Source of the DNA: Woeseia oceani
GTDB taxonomy: Bacteria; Pseudomonadota; Gammaproteobacteria; Steroidobacterales; Woeseiaceae
NCBI RefSeq assembly: GCF_001677435.1
Contig: NZ_CP016268.1
Coordinates: 620,001-684,000 of the forward strand
DNA length: 64,000 nt
Reading direction: 5' to 3'
Shown here piece after piece: positions 25,338 through 34,020 of the stretch. The position numbers and the translations under genes were made by a program. Numbering within the stretch: the first letter of the stretch is position 1; each line of letters starts with the position of its first letter. The notes beneath the pieces were generated by a model. That model had not been told where the DNA came from and made no database searches. It saw only the letters and a program-made list of their open reading frames with translations.

Positions 25338-28300
25338 CGGTGCGCATCAGCTTGGCGGTCCACTGCGAGAGTGAGTCGAAGTACGCGTAGAGCGCGGGTA
25401 CCACAAGCAACGACACAACTGTCGAAAACGCCAGACCACCGATGATTGCGCGGGCCATCGGGAAGTACGGCGGGCCGTCGCCGCCAACCTGAGTTGTGCC
25501 GACGGCCAGTGGCGTCAATCCCAGTATTGTCGTTGCGACGGTCATCAGGATAGGGCGCAAACGATCCCGCCCAGCCTCAATAATGGCCTTGTTGCGCGTG
25601 AGGCCTGAGGTTCTCAGGTTGTTGATGTGATCGACCAGCACGATGCCGTTATTAACGACGACGCCGATCAGTATCATTATTCCGATGGACGCCATGAACG
25701 AGAATGTCGTGCCGGTCGCGGCAAAAAACAGGAAGACGCCGAGCACGGAAAAGACTATCGAGCCCAGAATGATTGCGAACGGAAACAACAACGACTCGAA
25801 CAGTGCTGCCATGACCAGGAAAATGCATGCAATGCCGAGCAGGATATTCGTTGCCATCATCTGCTGAGTCTCGTCGTTGCGTTCAAACCCGCGGCCAAAT
25901 TTCCAGCTATAACCGGGCGGCAGGCTGAACTCGGCCATCAGCTTTTCCACGACTGGTTTCACTTTCTCGAGCGAAAAGTCTTCAGCCAGATTAGCCGTAA
26001 GTACGACAGCGGTTTGCCGATCGGTCCGGCGTATCGTTTCAGGCGAGCGACCCAGGCGGAAGCTGGCAACGCTGCCAAGAGTCACGCGCTCGCCACGCGA
26101 GGTATACAGCGGCAGTTCGGTCAGTTGTTCAACGGTCTGTTTGTCGCTCTCTCTGAACGCCAGGCGAACACCTATTTCACCGTTAGCGTCGCGGAATTCA
26201 CGCAAGTTCTGCCCGCGCATGGCAATGGCTATCGCTCCCGCTACGTCACTGCTGGTCAGTCCTGCATTGGCTGCACGAACCCGGTCAACCTGCACCTGCA
26301 CTTCCCGTTCGCCGGCGTCAGCGTCCGAACGTACATCTTCCAGCCCTTCCACTTGCTCGAGAATGCGGGAAAGGTCTGCGCCGAGTTCATTCAGGCGGGT
26401 TGTCGAATCACCGGATAGCTGCAGACTGAAGCCGCTGCCGCCACCCTGTTGGTCAAATTCGAAACTGGGATTGCCGATGGCCAGTTTTGGCAGATTTTTT
26501 TCGATCAATGCGACGACCTCGCTGGTCGACAGCGTGGCTTCGTCGTCTTCTGTGAGCAGCAGTGTGGAAGAGGCCTCTCCCTTGTCGTAGTAGCTGTAGA
26601 CGGATCGGATATTGAAGGCTTCCTTATTGGCAAAGAGGTACTCCTCTATCCGGTTAACGCTTGCTTCAACACGCTCCAGCGGATGTTGGCCTTCGATGTA
26701 GTAGGGCATGAACAAGCGGCGTCCGCTGTCTTGCGGAAATGCATCGAACTTGACCAGGTTGAGCGGCGGCATGATGGGAAGTACGCCGATAACGCAGGTC
26801 AGAAAAATGCCGAGAAATGTCTTCCATGGATTACCGAGTATCCATTCCAGTGCACGCACGTAAGTGTCGGCAAGGCGTTTCATGGCCCGGCCGCCGGTAG
26901 CCAGCGGCGGCACTTTGACTCTTGCGGCGAGCATCGGCACCAGAGTCTGAGCGATCAGCAGCGAGGCGAGTAATGCGACGATGATCGTGACGGCGACATG
27001 CGTCAGGAATACGGTGATGTCGGTCTTGGTGCCGAACATGATGGGCAGAAATACGATGACGGTGGTTGCCGTGCCGGCAATGACTGCAAGGCCGACTTCG
27101 CGTACACCTGTGAGGGTGGCCCTTACAGGGTCATCCGGATTCTTCTCGCGATGCCGGAATACGCTTTCGGTCACCACGACGGCATTGTCGACCAACATGC
27201 CAACAGCAAGCATCAAGCCCATCATCGTCAGTATGTTGAGAGACAGGTCGGCAAAGTACAGCGCACCCAATGTGATCATCAACGAGAATGGCACGGAAGC
27301 GGTGACGATGAGCGTTGTGGATATTTGCCGCAGAAACAGGTACAGAACGATGATGGCGAGCAGGGCGCCAACCAGGCCTGCGCTCAGCAGATCGGCCAGA
27401 GACTCACGTACGCTGTCACCCTGGTTGTCGAGGTCAAAGATTTTGATGCCTTGCATTTGCGGCAATTCGCCGATGCGCTGCACTTCGTCCATGATCCGGT
27501 CGGTGACCTCAACCATGTTGGCGCCTGTGGTTTTGCTGACGGACACTCCGATCGCGTAACTGCGGTCGAGGTGCCGGCCATATTCGCGATCGGGGCTGCG
27601 CAGGCTGACCTCTGCGACGTCGCCAAGCCGCAGGTTGGCACCGTCGATGACCAGGTTGGCAATCTGTGCGGTAGACTCGAATTCGCCCTTGGGCCGCACA
27701 CTGAAGCGCGCGCCACCGTCGGTGATCCGACCTGCGCTGACGGCGAAGTTACTGCGCTCCAGCAGATTACGCACAGCGTCTATGCTGACGCCGTGCGCCG
27801 CGAGTCGGTCGGATTGCAGCAGAATGCGGACTTCACGTGGTTCCACGCCGTGCAATTCGACTTTGGAAACACCCGGCACGCGTTCGATTCGGCGTTTGAG
27901 AATACGGTCCAGCATGTCGTAGCTGTCGGACAGATCCCGGTCACTGGATATTCGCAATTGCAGGACCGGCTGATCGCCCAGTGAGCCGGTGAAGACAAAA
28001 ACCCGACGAACGTCCTTGGGCAGCTGGTGGCGAACACCGTCCACTTTTGCGCGGGCCTCAATGCCTTTCGCGCCCATGCTTTGGTCCCAGTCGAACTCGA
28101 GGAAAATCTGCGCCATGTTGTCATTGGAACGCGACGACATTCTTTTGACGCCCGACAGGGTGGCCAGCGCTTCTTCCACCGGGCGTGTGATCAGACGCTC
28201 GACTTCTTCCGGTGTAGAGCCCTCGTACGGTATCTGCACGAATATGCCCGGGAACTCGATATCGGGGAATTTTTCCAGCGGCAGCAGGCGTGACGCGATC

Positions 28301-28377
28301 AGACCCGTAAGTGCGAGCGCGACGAACACAACTACTGTGGTTACGGGCCGGCGGAGTGCGATCTCGGTGTGTTTCAT
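25306..28377 (-). CDS. RND-family efflux pump, second of two
   Basis: A 1023-residue inner-membrane pump of the RND superfamily (HAE1/AcrB-like), with two six-helix bundles and two large periplasmic loops. The proton-relay region of helix 4 reads AVGMLVDNAVVVTE. The start helix is MKHTEIALRRPVTTVVVF. It is the last gene of a four-gene operon of two adaptors and two pumps and begins four bases after its partner pump ends. Pairs like this can form mixed trimers, as in MdtBC. Its end overlaps the convergent choice-of-anchor H gene. Substrates are unknown. Confidence 0.92.
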   Translation of the reverse strand: MKHTEIALRRPVTTVVVFVALALTGLIASRLLPLEKFPDIEFPGIFVQIPYEGSTPEEVERLITRPVEEALATLSGVKRMSSRSNDNMAQIFLEFDWDQSMGAKGIEARAKVDGVRHQLPKDVRRVFVFTGSLGDQPVLQLRISSDRDLSDSYDMLDRILKRRIERVPGVSKVELHGVEPREVRILLQSDRLAAHGVSIDAVRNLLERSNFAVSAGRITDGGARFSVRPKGEFESTAQIANLVIDGANLRLGDVAEVSLRSPDREYGRHLDRSYAIGVSVSKTTGANMVEVTDRIMDEVQRIGELPQMQGIKIFDLDNQGDSVRESLADLLSAGLVGALLAIIVLYLFLRQISTTLIVTASVPFSLMITLGALYFADLSLNILTMMGLMLAVGMLVDNAVVVTESVFRHREKNPDDPVRATLTGVREVGLAVIAGTATTVIVFLPIMFGTKTDITVFLTHVAVTIIVALLASLLIAQTLVPMLAARVKVPPLATGGRAMKRLADTYVRALEWILGNPWKTFLGIFLTCVIGVLPIMPPLNLVKFDAFPQDSGRRLFMPYYIEGQHPLERVEASVNRIEEYLFANKEAFNIRSVYSYYDKGEASSTLLLTEDDEATLSTSEVVALIEKNLPKLAIGNPSFEFDQQGGGSGFSLQLSGDSTTRLNELGADLSRILEQVEGLEDVRSDADAGEREVQVQVDRVRAANAGLTSSDVAGAIAIAMRGQNLREFRDANGEIGVRLAFRESDKQTVEQLTELPLYTSRGERVTLGSVASFRLGRSPETIRRTDRQTAVVLTANLAEDFSLEKVKPVVEKLMAEFSLPPGYSWKFGRGFERNDETQQMMATNILLGIACIFLVMAALFESLLFPFAIILGSIVFSVLGVFLFFAATGTTFSFMASIGIMILIGVVVNNGIVLVDHINNLRTSGLTRNKAIIEAGRDRLRPILMTVATTILGLTPLAVGTTQVGGDGPPYFPMARAIIGGLAFSTVVSLLVVPALYAYFDSLSQWTAKLMRTVRQEPFVAKH

Positions 28378-28381
28378 AGGA

Positions 28382-31300
28382 TTACGACCGTTCCGCCAGC
28401 AGTTCGCCAGCGGGCTCTGCTGCCTGGCGGCGCTTGCGGTCGAGCAATGAATAGACCACCGGAATCACGACCAGCGTGAGCAGCGTCGAGGTCAACAGGC
28501 CGCCGATGACAGTGATGGCCATCGGTGCGCGAATCTCCGCGCCTTCACCAACACCGAGCGCCATGGGCAGCAAGCCCAGTGCCGTTGTCAGCGTGGTCAT
28601 CAGGATCGGGCGCAAACGCGCTTTGCCGGCGACCCGTATCGCCTCCAGTTTTTCGGTGCCCTGGTCCTGCAGCTGATTAATCAGGTCCACCAGGACGATG
28701 GCATTGTTGACGACGATGCCGGCAAGCATGATCACACCGATCAAGGCCACGACATTCACGGTGGTTCCGGTGATGAACAGGGCGATGACGGCACCGACCA
28801 GCGCCAGAGGAATCGTGAACAAAATGACGAACGGATGAATCAGTGATTCAAACTGGGAGGCCATCACGAGGTAGACGAGAAAGATAGCGAGCGCCAGTGC
28901 AAATTGCATGGAGCGGAACGATTCTTCTTTTTCTTCGTTCTGACCGGCAACCGTGGCCGTCAGACCGGCGGGAATCCGCAGCTGATCAATGATCTTCTGT
29001 GCTTCAATTGCCGCAGCACCCAGATCGCCGTAGGCGATGTTGGCGCTGACGATAGCCACACGTTCCTGCGCGACGCGGCGAATCTCGGCAGGGCCCAGCG
29101 CCACGGAAACATCGGCGACCGCATCGAGCGTCACGGGTCGGTCCGATGCGGGGTTGATGATCAGGTTGCGGATCTCATCGATGCTTGAATTCTGGTTGTC
29201 CACACTGCGTACCAGCACATCAATTTTCCGATCGCGCCAGGTGTATCGCGTCGCGACTTCACCGCGCACATTGGCAACCACCCGGTCAGCAATGTCACGA
29301 ACGGCCAGTCCCAATCGCGCTGCACGTTCCTGATCGAATACGATCTGGATTTCAGGATTGCCCTGTTCGAAACTGCTGCGGACATCAGTAAAGCGTCCGG
29401 ATTGATCGAGTTCGCGAACGACGGTGTTGCTGATGCGTTCGAGTCCGTCGAGGTCGAAGCCGGCTATTTCGATTTGCAGCGGGCTTGCAAAACTCATCAA
29501 TGACGGGCGACTGAATTCGTACTGCGTACCAGGAATCCGTGACACTTCGTTACGCAGTGCGGTCATTACCCGCTCTTCCGCTTCCTTGCCAGCTGCGGAT
29601 TTCAAGGTGATGTTCAACGATCCGCTGTGTTCGCCGGCATCAACCGGATTGGCATCGAGCCGGTTGCCCGTACCGGCAACGGAATAGGTGAGTTCGACTT
29701 CATCCAGCTGGCTGGCAGCGGTCTGCGCGGTTCGGATGGCGCGGTCCGTTTCGGCCAGCGGCGAGCCCGGCGCAAGCCGTAGCTGCAAGTTGAATTCGCC
29801 TTGCGAGAGCTGTGGAATGAGTTCGCTGCCCAAACGCGGTATTAACAGCATCGTTGCGGCAAAAATACCCAGTGCGCCAACAATAACCGCGGTCCGGTGG
29901 CGTAATGACCATGCCAAGAGCGGCTCGTAGTAATGCGCTGTGACCCGGTACAGGCGGTCGAGCAGAAAGCCGGGTACCAGCAGCACCAATCGGGCAGCTT
30001 TGCCAAGCAGTGCGAACAGAAACCTGACGCCGCGAAGGACGAGTGCCACGCCGCGGGTGAAACGGTTCGGCGGTGTGCCGTCGTCGTTGCCGTATCGCCC
30101 GCCGGGTGACAATGCGGCCAGCATCGGTATCAAGGTCAGCGCGACCAGCAGTGAAAACAGTAACGCGAAGGTCACTGTCATCGCCTGATCGCGGAACAGC
30201 TGGCCCGCGATACCGCTGATGAAGACCATGGGAAAGAAGACAGCGACGGTGGTCAGTGTTGCTGCAACTACCGCGCCGGAGACTTCGGCCGTGCCTTCCT
30301 GGGCAGCTTGCACGAGGGCGTAGCCTTGTTCGCGTTTGCGGACTATGTTCTCAAGCACGACGATGGCGTTATCCACAAGCATCCCTACCGCCAGCGCAAT
30401 ACCGCCAAGCGACATGATGTTCAATGAAACGCCATTGCTGTACATGAGCAGGAATGTGCCGATAACCGATACCGGAATAGCGATTGCAATAATGGCGGTC
30501 GCACGAGCGTCTTTCAGAAAGCCGTAGAGAACGACGATAGCGAGCAGGCCGCCGAAGATGGCGGCGGACGTGACCTGGCGGATAGCCGCCGAAATGAACG
30601 TGGACTGGTCATAGACGAGGGTCAGGTCCAGGCCGTCCGGCAAGGTTTCGCGAACACTCTCGAGTCGATTACTGATGCGTCGAGCTACCTGTACCGTATT
30701 GGCATCGCCCTCTTTGTATATGGCCAGCTCCACCGATTCACGACCGTTGATGCGGGTAATGGCTTCTCGCTCTTTGTGGCCGCGACTGACAGTGGCGATG
30801 TCACGCAGATAAACCGGTGTACCGCCGACATTGGCTACGATGGCATCGGCGAATTCTTCAACATTCTGAAATTCGTTGATGGTGCGGACCAGAAAGCGCT
30901 GAGCTCCTTCTTCCAGTCGACCGCCGGACAAATTGACGTTTTCGGCGCGCAGTCGATTGGCAACCTCCGCGATACTGAGTCCGAGTTGCGACAGCTTTTG
31001 CTGGTCCACGCGAATCTGGATTTCATCTTCCATACCGCCGCTGACTTTGACGGCGGCGGTACCTTCGACCGCCTCCAGATCGTTCTTGATACGGTCTTCA
31101 GCGAGGCGCCGCAAAGACTTGAGAGTGGCTTCATCACTGTCGGTACCGGCGATACCTTCTTCGCTACGCAGCAGGCCGAAACGCATGACGGGTTCACTTG
31201 ACGGATCAAACCGCAACAACAAGGGACGGCTGGCCTCGATCGGAAGTTCGAGAATATCGATCTTTTCGCGAACATCGACGCCCGCAATGTTCATGTCCGT

Positions 31301-31597
31301 GCCCCACAAAAACTCGAGGGTCACGTCCGACTGACCGGAGCGCGACACCGAGCGCACCAGCCGTACGTTCCGGATGATGCCGGCGGCCTCTTCTATGGGT
31401 TTGGTCAGGAGGTTTTCGATCTCGACGGGTGCCGCGCCAGTCAGTTCGGTACGAATCGTGATGGTTGGATAGGAAATGTCGGGCAGCAGGTTAACGTTCA
31501 GGCGTGACAGGGACACCATGCCAAACAGCACTATGGCGATAGTGAACATGACGATGGTGACGCGCCGCTGGGTCGCGATTTCGATGAGTCGCCGCAT
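28382..31597 (-). CDS. RND-family efflux pump, first of two
   Basis: A 1071-residue pump of the same RND superfamily, with helix 4 region LAVGMLVDNAIVVLEN. An insertion of about 40 mostly hydrophobic residues after the first bundle (around RGVRFLFALLGKAARLVLLV) makes it longer than its partner. The ATG at 31597 is chosen over 31654 because MRRLIEIATQRR is the usual RND start and the earlier start would overlap the adaptor gene. It lies 13 bases after the first adaptor. The two pumps differ widely in sequence, so they are not a recent duplication. Confidence 0.92.
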   Translation of the reverse strand: MRRLIEIATQRRVTIVMFTIAIVLFGMVSLSRLNVNLLPDISYPTITIRTELTGAAPVEIENLLTKPIEEAAGIIRNVRLVRSVSRSGQSDVTLEFLWGTDMNIAGVDVREKIDILELPIEASRPLLLRFDPSSEPVMRFGLLRSEEGIAGTDSDEATLKSLRRLAEDRIKNDLEAVEGTAAVKVSGGMEDEIQIRVDQQKLSQLGLSIAEVANRLRAENVNLSGGRLEEGAQRFLVRTINEFQNVEEFADAIVANVGGTPVYLRDIATVSRGHKEREAITRINGRESVELAIYKEGDANTVQVARRISNRLESVRETLPDGLDLTLVYDQSTFISAAIRQVTSAAIFGGLLAIVVLYGFLKDARATAIIAIAIPVSVIGTFLLMYSNGVSLNIMSLGGIALAVGMLVDNAIVVLENIVRKREQGYALVQAAQEGTAEVSGAVVAATLTTVAVFFPMVFISGIAGQLFRDQAMTVTFALLFSLLVALTLIPMLAALSPGGRYGNDDGTPPNRFTRGVALVLRGVRFLFALLGKAARLVLLVPGFLLDRLYRVTAHYYEPLLAWSLRHRTAVIVGALGIFAATMLLIPRLGSELIPQLSQGEFNLQLRLAPGSPLAETDRAIRTAQTAASQLDEVELTYSVAGTGNRLDANPVDAGEHSGSLNITLKSAAGKEAEERVMTALRNEVSRIPGTQYEFSRPSLMSFASPLQIEIAGFDLDGLERISNTVVRELDQSGRFTDVRSSFEQGNPEIQIVFDQERAARLGLAVRDIADRVVANVRGEVATRYTWRDRKIDVLVRSVDNQNSSIDEIRNLIINPASDRPVTLDAVADVSVALGPAEIRRVAQERVAIVSANIAYGDLGAAAIEAQKIIDQLRIPAGLTATVAGQNEEKEESFRSMQFALALAIFLVYLVMASQFESLIHPFVILFTIPLALVGAVIALFITGTTVNVVALIGVIMLAGIVVNNAIVLVDLINQLQDQGTEKLEAIRVAGKARLRPILMTTLTTALGLLPMALGVGEGAEIRAPMAITVIGGLLTSTLLTLVVIPVVYSLLDRKRRQAAEPAGELLAERS

Positions 31598-31610
31598 AGT
31601 CCGGTACCTG

Positions 31611-32708
31611 TCAGCTTTCGTCTTGCGAACTTGGTGCTGGCGCTGCCAGTACATTATTCGCGTCGGGGCTCGTGTCGATCAGCTCGACGCGCGAGCCGTC
31701 GCGCAATCCGCTTTGGCCGACAATCACAATCTGCTCACCGTCATTCAGCCCTTCGACAACTTCGATGTTGCCATTGGCCACAAAGCCGGTGCGGATCGGG
31801 CGGCGGCTGACGGTTTCATCTTTGACAACAAACACGGATGTTTCGCCGCCGTCGTCAACAATAGCGCTGCGCGGGATTTGCAGGGCGTCGGCATGTATGT
31901 CGGAAACAATTCCGATGCGCGCAAACATGCCCGGTTTCAAACGTCGTTCCGGGTCGGAGATTTCCACGGTGATTTTGAACGTGCCGGTGGACGGGTCTAC
32001 AACCGGACTGATTCTGGCAATGCTTGCTGTGTAACGCGCACCGCCCAGGGCATCAACCTGAATGGTTGCTGGCATTCCCTGCGACATGCGTCGGTATTCC
32101 CGTTCAGGCACGTGCAGGTACGCGACCAGTGGGTCGAGACTGGTGACATGAAACAGCTTCGCGTTGACATCAATCGTGTTGCCTGTTTTTACGAAGCGCT
32201 CCGAGACCACGCCGTCAATCGGGGCGCGTATTTCGGTGTAGCTGACTTCGAGACTGGCCATTTTGTAGCTGGCCTCAAGTGCCTCCATTTCGTACTGGAT
32301 TTTTTCGAAATCGCCGGCGCTGATCAGGCTACGGTCCTTCAGGTCCTGATTCCGCTGAAAGTCGCGGCGCAGTTTCTGCAGGTTGGCCTCGGCCTGAGTC
32401 TGTATCAGCCGCAGCCGATCGCCGTCGAGTCGTGCCAGTAACTGGCCGGCACGGACGTCGTCGCCTTCCTCAACTTGTATTTCCCGTACTTCTCCCCCGA
32501 CTTTGGCGATGACCGTCGCTTCGGCCAGTGCTTCAATCGCGGCAGTACCCGAATAGGTTGAAACGATGTCGCCCCGACTCGGGTACGCGGCCTCGACGGG
32601 GATCGCCGGCAGCGGCTCATTCTCGCTGGCGGATTCTGACGCTGTCTCCGACTGACACGCGGCCAGCAACAGTACAAGCAGAAATCCTGAGGCCCTGTTG
32701 GCTGTCAT
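31611..32708 (-). CDS. RND periplasmic adaptor lipoprotein (membrane fusion protein)
   Basis: A 365-residue lipoprotein with signal ending LAAC (Cys18). Membrane fusion protein order is seen: barrel-sandwich/lipoyl half (VGGEVREIQVEEGDDV), an alpha-hairpin coiled coil around residues 95-140, the second lipoyl half (IRAPIDGVVSERFVKTG), a beta-barrel and a membrane-proximal domain. It links the pump to an outer-membrane channel, not seen in this window. GGGAGC precedes the ATG. Second gene of the efflux operon. Confidence 0.9.
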   Translation of the reverse strand: MTANRASGFLLVLLLAACQSETASESASENEPLPAIPVEAAYPSRGDIVSTYSGTAAIEALAEATVIAKVGGEVREIQVEEGDDVRAGQLLARLDGDRLRLIQTQAEANLQKLRRDFQRNQDLKDRSLISAGDFEKIQYEMEALEASYKMASLEVSYTEIRAPIDGVVSERFVKTGNTIDVNAKLFHVTSLDPLVAYLHVPEREYRRMSQGMPATIQVDALGGARYTASIARISPVVDPSTGTFKITVEISDPERRLKPGMFARIGIVSDIHADALQIPRSAIVDDGGETSVFVVKDETVSRRPIRTGFVANGNIEVVEGLNDGEQIVIVGQSGLRDGSRVELIDTSPDANNVLAAPAPSSQDES

Positions 32709-32736
32709 TTCGTAACGCTCCCTCTTTTGTTATGTG

Positions 32737-33810
32737 CTAGCGGCGCTGCTGGGCAACCGCAAGATTCATCGCAACGACGGCTGTTCCATCGCGAACGCCC
32801 GTCGAGCCGTTCTTAATGACGACATCACCGGCGCTGACGCCATCGACTATCTGTACCAGTCCTCGATCCCGAACACCGGGAACGATCTCCCGCCGTTCTG
32901 CCTGTCCGTTGCTGATTACGTAGACGACAAAGGCGCCGTCCTCTTCCATGACCGCGCTTTCCGGCAGAGCCACGGCGTCTGCAAACTTTTCATAGCGGAC
33001 GCTGATTTTCGCGAACATGCCGGGTGCCAGTTCGCCGTCGGCATTGTCCACGTAGCTGGTAACGCGGAAGGTGCCGTCACTGCGGTCGACCACAGGGCTG
33101 ATCCGGTCGATCAGTGCGGGGTATTCCCGGGTCCCGGCGGCGTTGACTTGCAGGCTCAATGGCAATTCGACCCGAAAATGTTCAAGTTCGTTCTGTGGTA
33201 CGCGAACAGTGGCTACCAGTTGTGTCGTGTCGCTGATGCGGAAGGCAAGATCACCGGGCTTCAGGTACTGGCCGAGCTTTATTGCCCGGCTGCTGACGAC
33301 CCCGCTGATCGGGGCACGAATTTCCGTGTAGCTGTAATTCAGCCGGTCGAGCTCCAGAGCGGCAGCCAGCGCTTCCACGTCGTATTGCAGGCTGTCAAAG
33401 GATGCGGCGCTGACCAGGCCGTGTTCGTGCAGCCGTTGCTGGCGGCGAAGCTCGGTACGGCGCAGGGTATGTTCGGCGGCCGACTGCTGGACCTGCAGCT
33501 GCAGGCGTTGACCATCGAGCCGCGCCAGCAATTGCCCCTGCACAACGCGATCGCCTTCCTCGACCAGCAATGCCACCACTTCGCCACTGACTCGTGCCGG
33601 AACGGCGGCGTCGCGGTCAGCATTCAATGTCGAGGTTGCTTGATAAGTGGCATATAAATCAGTGATATAAGCGCTTACTCCGGTCACTGGCAGCGGTGCT
33701 GCAGGGGGGGCCGCGCTGGCGATTCGGGCCTCGCCCACCCCACAGCCGGTCACCAGCGAGAAGCACACGGCCAGCGGTACCAAGCGCAATAGTGCTGATC
33801 TGGGAGACAT
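32737..33810 (-). CDS. RND periplasmic adaptor lipoprotein, first gene of operon
   Basis: A 357-residue lipoprotein with signal ending VTGC (Cys23). It has the same adaptor layout as the next gene: ARVSGEVVALLVEEGDRV lipoyl half, a short coiled coil, IRAPISGVVSSRAIKLG, barrel and proximal domain. Two adaptors for two pumps is unusual, since MdtABC-type systems have one adaptor. The gene starts 27 bases after the predicted transcription start. AGGAC precedes the ATG. Confidence 0.9.
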   Translation of the reverse strand: MSPRSALLRLVPLAVCFSLVTGCGVGEARIASAAPPAAPLPVTGVSAYITDLYATYQATSTLNADRDAAVPARVSGEVVALLVEEGDRVVQGQLLARLDGQRLQLQVQQSAAEHTLRRTELRRQQRLHEHGLVSAASFDSLQYDVEALAAALELDRLNYSYTEIRAPISGVVSSRAIKLGQYLKPGDLAFRISDTTQLVATVRVPQNELEHFRVELPLSLQVNAAGTREYPALIDRISPVVDRSDGTFRVTSYVDNADGELAPGMFAKISVRYEKFADAVALPESAVMEEDGAFVVYVISNGQAERREIVPGVRDRGLVQIVDGVSAGDVVIKNGSTGVRDGTAVVAMNLAVAQQRR

Positions 33811-33831
33811 CGGAAAGTCCTCGGTATGTTG

Positions 33832-33853
33832 GTGTTATAGTTGAGTATAACAC
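33832..33853. promoter_or_regulatory. Perfect inverted repeat over the efflux promoter, putative operator
   Basis: GTGTTATA (33832-33839) and TATAACAC (33846-33853) are exact complements separated by six bases, a 22-bp site of the size bound by TetR- or MarR-type dimers. It covers the predicted -10 element and start point of the efflux operon, as expected for a repressor site. No regulator gene is adjacent, so the repressor would be encoded elsewhere. Confidence 0.65.
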
Positions 33854-33871
33854 TAGGTAGGCTAAGCGCAA
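33844..33871 (-). promoter_or_regulatory. Predicted sigma-70 promoter of the efflux operon
   Basis: On the minus strand TTGCGC (33871-33866), a 16-base spacer, then TATACT (33849-33844). The -10 matches five of six consensus bases and the -35 three of six. It lies about 34 bases before the first adaptor start and is overlapped by the inverted repeat. Confidence 0.55.
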
Positions 33872-34020
33872 CGTCACCGTAACGAGACCGGGCGATTGCC
33901 ACTGACTCTAAGATGCGCGGGAGCGAAATTTGGATTGGGGGTGGCGCAGGCCTGGCTACAGGGAGGCGAGCGCGAGCCGCCGGCGCCGGGCAGGCGCAGC
34001 GCCGCTACTGCTTGATCAGG

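Noticed and set aside
26998-27984. Plus-strand open frame of 328 codons within the RND region
   Set aside because: Antisense to a clear RND pump; His/Gln/Asp-rich sequence typical of a shadow frame.
31476-33657. Plus-strand open frames of 307-321 codons
   Set aside because: Antisense to the two adaptor genes, with no signal, domain or ribosome site.
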